From: Mytilus trossulus
Lineage: Eukaryota; Mollusca; Bivalvia; Mytilida; Mytilidae
Direction of reading: 5' to 3'
Assembly: GCF_036588685.1 (NCBI RefSeq)
Contig: NC_086379.1
Span: 20,507,862-20,571,861, forward strand
DNA: 64,000 nucleotides
In this document: positions 55,301 through 64,000 of the stretch, piece after piece
How the letters are laid out: the number at the start of each line of letters is the position of its first letter
Numbering within the stretch: position 1 is the first letter of the stretch
Program-made: the position numbers and the translations under genes
The notes under the pieces: model-generated
Databases searched by the model: none
What the model saw: the letters and a program-made list of their open reading frames with translations, nothing else
What the model was told of the DNA's origin: nothing

Positions 55301-57285
55301 CATACCTTCTTAAATTGTAGTAAATCTTATGTCAATTTCTTTTCTGATGATTCCAAAAGTTTAATATTTGCCAAAAGATCATGGTACTTTACTCTAGGGT
55401 ATATGTTCCTAGTTTTCCCTGATTTGATTTTAGACCTCAAAGATTCAAGAAATTTTTCCTCAATAGAAATGGTGTCAATTAATCAGAATAATCCAGATAA
55501 AGAAGTGAAAAAGACAAGATGGCCTGAGGGCATTTAACAAATATTTTAACAAAGAAAATTTACTTATCCAATAAAATGGTATAAGCAAAAAATCATATCT
55601 TAATTTTGTCTACTTTTGACCAGTTCAAACCAGCTTGACCAGTGAAGTGTAAACATTTTCAAATAATTATTATAAGGATTATATAGAATCTCCCCTTTTT
55701 TATGGGATACAATCTTTTTCAAATCTTTTTTTTATTTTTTGTATTCCCTAAAAAAATATGAGTTAATTCTGTTTTAAATAAGAAAAGTGCCTAGGCGTTA
55801 GCTTATTGTCTAGGATTTAAGCTTAATGCCTGGAAATTTCAGGCAATAACTTAATGTCTAGGCGTTAGCTTATTGTCTAGGATTTAAGCTTAATGCCTAA
55901 TTTCACGTATTGCCGCTCACATATACAACTACGAGTTAATGAAAAGATAAGACTGGCAAAGTATGCATATCACGAATAGTTATTTGAAGAGGAACTGGCT
56001 TTAACATAACCATGAATCGTAAATTATGAAGAAAATAACATCGTAAGACATAAGAGAGAAAGTCATGATGAATAATTCAAATAACAATGCTAAAATACTA
56101 AATTGCCTTTTTGGCGGAAAATGACCTGAAACCAGAGAAAAACAAACATTTAATTTACACCAAATCCATTTTATGTTGAATATGTATGATTGATATTTTA
56201 GTCTTAGATACATTTTTTTTTCTCTTTGACATTGGGATGTTTAACTACCCATCCACGTCCACTCTTTGTTTTTGATATATGTTTTTGTTTGTATCCATCT
56301 GATGAGGTTTTTGGTTTTGCATCATTTACTGAATATTTTAGAGTACGGGCGAATCTATTGTCTGTTAGTGTAAACAAAATTAATTTTCATAATATTTAAT
56401 GTTACCATGGTTACAATGTGACAGTTTTATTAGTATTCCAAAAAAACAGTGAATTTTCAATTTTACAAAATCGTCTCCTTGATTTGCGTTCTTGCAGAAT
56501 AGTACCACGTGGTATTCCCGGTTGGAAGTCCAACTCAAGCATAATGAAGGATATTATCGTTTTGATATTATCGTATTTGAAATCGGTTTACCATTGATTT
56601 GACATACAAATGTATTTATAAGCGTCTAACACGTAATATGCATATCATATGGTACCATTCTTTAAAGTTTGTACATTTGTCGCGCATTTCTCGTTAGATT
56701 TTGTGAAACCATTTGCTATAAAAAACCATTGAGTGTTTTATTCATTATTTAAAAACCGCATGCTTTTTGTATACAAAACAGTTTCATAACTGTTCATACA
56801 TGTGTTATAACTTAATCAAAAATCCAATAGTTAGTGTATAATTATGAAACACTGTCAAGCATTTGATGTCTGCAACAAAAGTTTGGAAAATGCGGTATTT
56901 GTACTTTAATTACTAGGTAGAATAATTTGTTTAGTTAGTAAAAACTACTTACATTTCAATATTTGTCAAGAACTTGTGATTTTTTTTCCATTTGTATCAG
57001 AACAACAATTATTCAATGAGCAATCATATTAACAAATATATCTTCAAATATTAACGAAGCTTGATTTAGTTGTTAAAATCAAGAGTATGCTTTTAAATTC
57101 CAATATTTTCACTTAGTCAAGTGAGTACTGTCGTGTATAAACAAATGTATAAAAAGAACCAGTTGTATAACATCTAATTTGTTGTCTATACAAATGTACC
57201 AAACAATAGTTTGATTATTCAGTAGATAGAAGCACCTATTTTATCGATATTGTCATTGAATAACCCACTAGGTTAAAATATAGGT
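55301..57285. other. Intergenic region upstream of gene D
   Basis: Holds the tandem repeat at 55785-55905; otherwise AT-rich sequence with no gene, repeat family or RNA that I recognise. Confidence 0.45.
55785..55905. repeat. Short tandem/inverted repeat (GTCTAGGCGTTAGCTTATTG)
   Basis: Two copies of a 70-base unit 'ctaggcgttagcttattgtc'...'aggatttaagcttaatgcct', second partial. Each unit carries near-inverted halves ('aggcgttagctta' against 'taagcttaatgcct'). Confidence 0.55.
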
Positions 57286-57289
57286 ACAT

Positions 57290-57359
57290 ATGTATATATA
57301 TTCGGACTTAGAGATGAGAAGACCTAGCAGTTGATCATTTATTTCTTCTTGCTAACGTT
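57290..57359 (+). promoter_or_regulatory. Gene D core promoter and 5' UTR
   Basis: 'tgtatatatattcgg' at about 57291-57304 is a TATA-like element 60 bases before the start codon; transcription would begin near 57325. No CTTCCTG pair like that of genes B and C. Confidence 0.42.
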
Positions 57360-57411
57360 ATGGTGCAGGAAAATATCATAATTTTCATCATATTATTTGG
57401 AACTTTTAAAA
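57360..57411 (+). CDS. Gene D exon 1: signal peptide
   Basis: ATG to donor 'aaa|gtgagt', 52 bp, phase 1 out. Encodes MVQENIIIFIILFGTFK with a clear hydrophobic core; the next exon completes Ser. Chosen because it is the only phase-compatible hydrophobic start upstream of the FA domain and lies below a TATA-like box. Confidence 0.68.
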
Positions 57412-60400
57412 GTGAGTATTGGTGCGGCGGAACACATTTATTTTTCTATCACTATTTTGTACATTAACTAGGCCGTTAGTTCTTTCGTTTAAAATGTGTT
57501 GCATGTGTCATTTCAGGGCTTATTATAGCTGACTTTTTGAATGAGCTTTGTTTATTGTTAAAGGCGTACGGTGACCTATAGTTGTCAATTTCTGTGTCAT
57601 TAGGTCTCTTGTGAAGAGATATCTCATCGGCAATCATGCCACATCTTTTGATTTTGATACGTCATCTTGTTTAAAAATTTTATGAATTTTATGTTGATAT
57701 TATGAAAACGTCATTTGATAGCAACCCAAGAACAAAATGAATCAACAAACTTGACACTCAGAGATCAGTATTTGACCTTCCTTGTGTTTATACAAGAGTT
57801 GCAGAATATACTTTATTACTAAAGGAAAAATCAAGCTTATAAGTCAAAAACTAACTGACTGTGTCATGACAAAACATAGTATAGAAAGCTATAGACTAAG
57901 CAACATGAACTCACAAACAAAACCTTCGGTGATCTCATTGCCGCGCATCACGGTGCGGAGCTATTGGTTTCAGTCGAAATACACGCGTATCTTGAATAAA
58001 TTACTTATCACGTATAGATTCTGATTGGTTACAATGTGATGAGGCTGAGATACAGCAACACCTATTGGCTTAAATGAGATAAAGAATTACAGACATTTCT
58101 CGTCCAGGATAAGACATAAAATTCCGGAAAATTAACTATGCATATAAACTCATGCATATGAACTCACACCACATCTTCCTATATCTATTAACTATGCATA
58201 TAAACTCATGCATATAAACTCACACCACATCTTCCTATATCTATTAAACTAGTGTAGAGCGAAGCAGTCCATAGCTTTTTAGAAAGCTAAGACTTGTTTG
58301 TCCTTAAGTTCAGCAGATCCTGCTCCACATGTCATCTGTCTCTTATTGTAACCTCTGATCCATTTCATACAACAAAAAACAAAGGGGAATTGTCTAGCTT
58401 TCAATTCTAAACATCACTCCATATTGATTATCGGAAATAGAGTAGTAATTTTTTGTAACTTTACATACATGTTAATTACTAGTATATTTTGTATTCTTTA
58501 AAGTGCTTATTCGTCTGCTTGAAACAAAAGATCTATTTCAATATTAAATAAAACATTCAATTTCTAATTCAGTTTCATTGCAGGTTCATAATATACACAC
58601 ATCTGGATAATTTGTATTAACGAAATGCATGATATAGAAAATACAGAGAGATTAAAAGATAGTGCCTGTGGTTTTCTTTTCTTTTTTTTTCTTCCAGTGA
58701 TTATTTCTATTCATTTATATATACTAGTATTCAATGGATTCCTTTAACATTTATTTGATTATTTAACAAATACACATAAATAACAAAATATGAAACATAA
58801 TAATTGTACTTTTTTCCATTGTAGGTGGAACTATTGGCCATAATTTCACTGTGTGCACTTGGCCCAACAATGTTTATAAAATAATGAATACTAGACCAAT
58901 AACAAACACCAACTACACGTCTTTCATTTTTTCTGTCAGATCATGTGGCGAAGTCAGAGTAATGTTATCAACCAATACCACTATACTCCGCCCAAGTTAT
59001 CATGTTGTTATCGGTCGCGTATTATGGGATGGATCCGTAGTATCTCGTATAACAAGATGCTACACGTTAGTCTGGTCAGAATGTGAAAAAACTGAAATCA
59101 GGTCTACCAATATCTTAAGTTGTAACGAAGAAAGAAGTTTTTGGATTTCATGGAATAACATTGTAATGGTTGGAACAGGAGAGATTGTAGGCACTGGTGT
59201 TATAATGACAGCAGAGTACAAAAGTGACATACCTATAGAGTTAATAGGATTAGAATCGGAGTCGGTGAACAACATAACGTGGAGTATAAAACTAGGTAAA
59301 TATCTATATAATACTAAAATTACGAGGTCCAATTTGTCAGCCGTCATCACGCAAAAACGACGAATCAAAGAATTCAACTTTACATATGACTAATATATTA
59401 CAAAGGTGTAGATTGAAAATTGCGTCACTCCAGGCCCTTTTGTTTTCCACGTAATTAATATTGCCTATAATTAAGAAGTTCCGGGTCGAGTCCAATACCG
59501 ATACCAATAGTTATATATTGTATATTGTATATTCGCCTGTTACCTATTACCTTATATGTACGTTCCGCATCTGACAGGCGCACCACCAAACGGTGTATTC
59601 AGGATTAATTTGCTATATACACGGGTCATAATCACAGGGTTGACACTACTAAATTGTCAAATTGTTACCTATTGTAGTATTTTTATCAGTAAGCAATACG
59701 AATACAATGTGTTAGCGGATATGACGTAAAACAGCGAATCAAAGAAGTTTATCTTTATTCATAACTAATATAGGACAATGTTGTTGATTAAAAAATACTC
59801 CATTCCAAGAGCTTTTGTTTTCAAAATAATAATTATTATTACCAATAATTGATGAGTTCTAGTTCGACGGGTTCAAACAGAAAGATTTGAAAGCAGAGAA
59901 AAAACTGTGTATCTTAATATAATCGGCATGACTTTTTTAGATGACAATACTAATACTAAAATAAGGCTTGCGCATAGTTATATACTTTAATTCAGTCACG
60001 GACCCGCGATATCACGGGTGTGTTCTAGTATCTTTTAATGATGTGATGTTTCAGGATGGTTGAAGGTTGACGCCTATGTAAACGTCTAAACCCGCAGCAT
60101 TTGGATGCACTTGTCCTAAGTAAGGAACCTGATATTCAGTGGTTGTTGTTTGTTGATGTGGTTCATAAGTGTTTCTTACTTTCATATGGATCATAAGTGT
60201 TTCTTATTTTAAATAGTTCATAAGTGTTTCTTATTTTATATAGATTAGACTGTTGGTTTTTCCTGTCGGAATGGTTTTCCACTAGTCATAATTACTAGCC
60301 GTTATAACTTGTAGTTCTGTGTGAGCCAATGCAATGCTTATAGATTATTACATGGCATTTTCCATATGGCCCTGGTATCAGCCCTAGACTCCCATATCAA

Positions 60401-63400
60401 GCCAGAGGGCCACGATTCTTCCCTATTCACTATTCACGAATTTATCATATTCACGATTGAATTTGATGCACGATTGTTTCCGATATATTTCATATATTAC
60501 ATATATAAATGCATTTGTGTTTTTATATAGTTTATATCGTTGGTTTTCCCGTTTGAACGGTTTTATATTACTATTTTTTTGGGCCCTTTATAGCTTGCTG
60601 TTTGGTGGGAGCCAAGGCTACGTGTTGAAGGCTGTACTTTAACCTACATTTGTATAATGGTTAATATAAATTGTTATTTGGATGGAGAGTTGTCTCATTG
60701 GCACTCATACCCCATCTTCCTATATCTATATAATATATAAAAAGAAAGATTATGCTTAAAGACGTTAACAGAAGTATAACTGTAAAATGAGATTCAGTGC
60801 ATACAAGCAATATCATAAGCTGAAATATCTATCCCTTTAATGGATTAAGAATAAAATATGTCCTTTAACTTCACATTCAGCTATGTTGATGGTTGTTCTC
60901 TGCCATAATAAACTATGTTTAACACTGCTTCATGTATTTACTTTATTGTTGCACATATAGGTAGATATTTCTCTAAGGTTTGTCACTAAAACCATTTTCT
61001 CTCGTATGGAAAACCAAAACCGTTTTCAAACATTATCTTTAGAAAAATAAATAGTATACATAACTGATCCTTACTTTACACGTAGGATACTGTTCTTTAT
61101 CAATATGGTTTTTATCAAGGTCTGTTCTGCGAGAATATAAAACACCATGTAATAAATAAACAAACTTAAATAGATCTACTTTTAATTTAGATTAAACGGA
61201 AACTCTTAAAAGAGATTGCTTACACTGCAAAAAAGAACACGTAAAACTTAAACCGATGCCGATAGCCGATATTTAAATCTCTTTTGATATGATTTGTTTT
61301 TTTAGATCAATGTCAGATCGGTGTGTCAGAAGAGGTGATGTGTCATTCGCAAGATGATTATGCATCAGCATGTAGTCACACAACAACTGACTCCTCGTCA
61401 ACAAAACAAGGTACAACTGAGGCCTCCACAACGGACACAAGCTTCAATACTCCATCAACTTCGATTCAAACAACAACAAAAGAAACAACGCCTGAACTCT
61501 CCACAACAGACACCAGCTTCAAATCTCCATCAACTTCGATTCAAACAACAACAAAAGAAACAACGCCTGAACTCTCCACAACAGACACCAGCTACAAATC
61601 TCCATCAACTTCGATTCAAACAACAACAAAAGAAACAACGCCTGAACTCTCCACAACAGACACCAGCTACAAATCTCCATCAACTTCGATTCAAACAACA
61701 ACAAAAGAAACAACGCCTGAACTCTCCACAACAGTCACCAGCTTCAAATCTCCATCAACTTCGATTCAAACAACAACAAAAGAAACAACGCCTGAACTCT
61801 CCACAACAGACACCAGCTACAAATCTCCATCAACTTCGATTCAAACAACAACAAAAGAAACAACGCCTGAACTCTCCACAACAGACACCAGCTTCAAATC
61901 TCCATCAACTTCGATTCAAACAACAACAAAAGAAACAACGCCTGAACTCTCCACAACAGACACCAGCTACAAATCTCCATCAACTTCGATTCAAACAACA
62001 ACAAAAGAAACAACGCCTGAACTCTCCACAACAGACACCAGCTTCAAATCTCCATCAACTTCGATTCAAACAACAACAAAAGAAACAACGCCTGAACTCT
62101 CCACAACAGACACCAGCTTCAAATCTCCATCAACTTCGATTCAAACAACAACAAAAGAAACAACGCCTGAACTCTCCACAACAGACACCAGCTACAAATC
62201 TCCATCAACTTCGATTCAAACAACAACAAAAGGAACGACAACTGAGGCCTCCACAACAGACACCAGCTTCAATACTCCATCAACTTCGATTCAAACGACA
62301 ACAAAAGAAACGACAACTGAGGCCTCCACATCGGACACCAGCTTCAATACTCAATCAACTTCGATTCAAACAACAACAAAAGGAACGACAACTGAGGCCT
62401 TCACAACGGACACCAGCTTCAATACTCCATCAACTTCAATTCAAACAACAACAAAAGGAACGACAACTGAGGCCTCCACAACAGAAATCAGCTTCAATTC
62501 TCCATCAACTTCGATTCAAACAACAACAAAAGGAACGACAACTGAGGCCTCCACAACAGACACCAGCTTCAATACTCCATCAACTTCGATTCAAACATCA
62601 ACAAAAGGAACGACAACTGAGGCCTCCACAACAGATACCAGCTTCAATTCTCCATCAACTTCGATTCAAACAACAACAAAAGAGATCACAACTGAGGCCT
62701 CCACAAAGGACACCAGCTGCAATACTCCATCAACTTCGATTAAAACAACAACAAAAGGAACGACAACAGAGGCCTCAACAACAGTCACCAGCTTCAATAC
62801 TCCTTCAACTTCGATTCAAACAACAACAAAAGAAACATTGCCTGAACCCTCTACAACGGACACAAGCCTCTATACGCAATCAACTTCGATTCAAACAACA
62901 AAAGAAACCACAATTGAACCCTCTACAACAGATACAAACTTAAATACTCAGTCAACTCCTATCCAGACAACAACAAAAGAGATCACAACTGAAGCCTCCT
63001 CAACGGACACAAACTTCAATACTCAATCAACAACTATTCAGACAACAACAAAAGGAACTACAACTGAAGCCTCCACAACGGACACAAGCTTTAATACTCA
63101 GTCAACCCCTATACAGACAACAACAAAAGGAACTACAACCGAAGCCTCCACAACGGACACAAGCTTTAATACTCAATCAACATCTATTCAGACAACAACA
63201 AAAAAAGATCACAACTGAAGCCTCCTCAACGGACACAAACGTCAATACTCAATCAACACCTATTCAGACAACAACAAAAGAAACTACAACTGAAGCCTCC
63301 ACAACTGACACAAGCTTTAATACTCAGTCAACTCCTATACAGACAACAACAAAAGGAACTACAACCGAAGCCTCCACAACTGACACCAGCTTTAATACTC

Positions 63401-64000
63401 AGTCAACTCATATTCAGACAACAAAAAAAGGAACTACAACTGAAGCCTCCAAAACGGACACAAGCTTCAATACTCAATCAACACCTATTCAGACAACAAC
63501 AAAAGGAACTACAACCGAAGCCTCCACAACGGACACAAGCTTTAATACTCAGTCAACCCCTATACAGACAACAACAAAACGGACTAAAACTGAAGCCTCC
63601 ACAACGGACACAAACTTTAATACTCAATCAACACCTATTCAGACAACAACAAAAGGAACTACAACCGAAGCCTCCTCAACGGACACAAACGTCAATACTC
63701 AATCAACACCTATTCAGACAACAACAAAAGAAACTACAATTGAAGCCTCCACAACTGACACAAGCTTTAATAATCAGTCAACTCCTATACAGACAACAAC
63801 AAAAGGAACTACAACTGAAGCCTCAACAACGGACACAAACTTAAATACTCAATCAACTCCTATTCAGACAACAACAAAAGGAACTACAACTGAAGCCTCA
63901 ACAACGGACACAAACTTAAATACTCAGTCAACTCCTATTCAGACAACAAATAAAGAGATAACAACTGAAGCTTCCACAACGGACACAAGCTTCAATACTC
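57360..64000 (+). CDS. Gene D: secreted or membrane mucin-like protein with Methyltransf_FA domain (3' partial)
   Basis: Exons 57360-57411, 58825-59295 and 61306 to the window end. All phase 1 joins, GT-AG. The product has a signal peptide, a farnesoic acid O-methyltransferase-like (Methyltransf_FA) domain and about 35 tandem 25-residue Ser/Thr-rich repeats, expected to be densely O-glycosylated. Despite its name the Methyltransf_FA domain in molluscs occurs in extracellular proteins and probably binds ligand rather than catalysing. A +1 break at 63200-63206 ends the frame at TGA 63216-63218, yet the repeats stay open in the shifted frame to base 64000, so either the assembly has a homopolymer error or the allele is truncated. 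Membrane anchor or tail, if any, is outside the window. A mucosal or hemocyte-surface role is inference. Confidence 0.72.
57560..57655 (-). repeat. Reverse copy of the mussel repeat at 46866
   Basis: 'gcgtacggtgacctatagtt', 'tttctgtgtcattaggtctc' and 'ggcaatcatgccacatcttt' are the reverse complement of the 46866 family. Confidence 0.6.
58131..58242. repeat. 56 bp tandem duplication
   Basis: Two nearly identical units 'attaactatgcatataaact'...'cttcctatatct' (58131-58186 and 58187-58242), differing by one base. Each unit ends in the terminal text of the 'GAAGATGTGGT' mussel repeat read in reverse. Confidence 0.65.
58825..59295 (+). CDS. Gene D exon 2: Methyltransf_FA domain
   Basis: 471 bp, phase 1-1, acceptor 'cattgtag', donor 'actag|gtaaa'. 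157 residues with the family pattern: FIFSVRSCGEVRVML, YHVVIGRVLWDGSVVSRI, ERSFWISWNNIVMVGTG, and a terminal LIGLESESVNNITWSI. The VIGG-like, FWI.W..... VG.G and final G....W features are those of the farnesoic acid O-methyltransferase-like domain. Contains three Cys and several sequons. The whole domain is in one exon. Confidence 0.78.
59296..61305. other. Gene D intron 2
   Basis: Holds a pair of related 160 bp blocks (59340-59500 overlapping the exon end, and 59715-59880) and the reverse mussel repeat at 60050-60725. Small frames at 60321 and 60457 belong to that repeat. Confidence 0.5.
60050..60725 (-). repeat. Reverse full copy of the GGAAGATGTGGT mussel repeat with internal expansions
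   Basis: Runs from 'ggatggttgaaggttgacgc' to 'tcattggcactcataccccatc'. 'ttcataagtgtttctta' is present three times (60165-60240), and the 'gactgttggtttttcc...gagccaa' part is present twice (60245-60350 and 60530-60620). Confidence 0.62.
61306..64000 (+). CDS. Gene D exon 3: Ser/Thr mucin-like repeats
   Basis: Acceptor 'tttttttag', phase 1 entry, opening DQCQIGVSEEVMCHSQDD with three Cys before the repeats. Repeats of 25 residues (75 bp) follow from about 61395 to the end. Three zones: units starting ETTPELSTTDTS and ending KSPSTSIQTTTK (about 61480-62230, ten near-identical units), units with GTTTEASTTDTSFNTPSTS (about 62230-62830) and units with NTQST(P/S)IQTTTK (to 64000). No stop in the main frame until the A7 break at 63200-63206; after it the next frame stays open. 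GTG at 61323 is an internal codon, not a start. Confidence 0.74.
61395..64000 (+). repeat. 75 bp coding minisatellite, about 35 units
   Basis: The unit is exactly 75 bp, so four units fill 300 bases and lines of text realign. Because 75 is a multiple of three, all other frames also stay open for long stretches, which explains shadow frames on both strands. Confidence 0.85.

Larger units (their letters stand above)
57412..58824. other. Gene D intron 1
   Basis: Contains a reverse mussel repeat (57560-57655), the 56 bp tandem duplication (58131-58242) and a fragment with 'agcagatcctgctccacatg' at about 58310. No exon seen. Confidence 0.5.

Noticed and set aside
59060..59377. 105-codon minus-strand frame
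   Set aside because: Antisense of the Methyltransf_FA exon.
61519..61731. Minus-strand frame with three copies of a hydrophobic repeat
   Set aside because: Antisense of the same minisatellite; no promoter, splice or domain support.
61354..62943. 529-codon frame rich in Gln/Leu/Pro overlapping the mucin repeats
   Set aside because: It is a shadow of the 75 bp repeat in another frame; the Ser/Thr frame matches the spliced upstream phase and has mucin-like composition.
1..64000. CRISPR array, operon, phage or bacterial origin
   Set aside because: Introns with GT-AG sites, animal domains and mussel repeats throughout; the only regular array is the in-frame 75 bp coding repeat.

Overview
This is nuclear DNA from an animal, most likely a marine mussel (Mytilus-like bivalve). 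It is AT-rich. Its genes are short exons with GT-AG introns, and its spacers are full of interspersed repeats that I recognise from memory as typical of mussels and other bivalves; no database search was possible. There is no bacterial gene, operon, rRNA or CRISPR array. Nearly all the open frames in the window are either exons, repeat remnants or chance.

All four genes I can assemble are on the + strand. Gene A (1420-8815, 5' end outside the window), gene B (12641-31182) and gene C (32340-47557) are tandem relatives: single-pass type I membrane proteins built from exons that mostly begin and end in phase 1. Gene A has a SUEL/galactose-binding-lectin-like exon, Ser/Thr linkers, an SRCR-like exon, a transmembrane exon and a tyrosine-rich tail. 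Gene B has a signal peptide, a cysteine-containing ectodomain spread over six exons (resembling the DUF7042-7045 group of molluscan proteins), linkers, an SRCR-like exon carrying an in-frame stop, a transmembrane exon and a different tail. Gene C has the same six-exon ectodomain, no SRCR exon, a transmembrane exon and a tail closely related to that of gene A. Exon lengths are strikingly conserved: 172, 126, 116 and 121 bp in B and C; 306 and 78 bp in A and B; 76 bp for the transmembrane exon in all three. The first coding exons of B and C and about 150 bp of DNA in front of them are also related, with twin CTTCCTG (ETS-like) sites at matching spacing.

From 47.6 to 57.3 kb there is an intergenic region with repeats, a broken L1-like LINE (ORF1-like and endonuclease-like pieces) abutting an inverted fragment of a KRBA2-like integrase. 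Gene D (57360 to beyond 64000) encodes a signal peptide, a Methyltransf_FA (farnesoic acid O-methyltransferase-like) domain and a very long exon of about 35 Ser/Thr-rich 25-residue repeats (75 bp each), so it looks like a secreted or membrane mucin-like protein. Its repeat exon contains one +1 frame break at an A7 run.

The introns hold Penelope-like reverse transcriptase remnants, several MITE-like elements with perfect terminal inverted repeats, a 1.27 kb foldback-like element, tRNA-like SINE heads and multiple copies of mussel repeat families. The main biological interest is the A-B-C cluster: an exon-shuffled set of putative surface receptors in which ectodomains and tyrosine-motif tails have been recombined. 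That is the pattern expected of a fast-evolving recognition or immune receptor family, although the function is inference.
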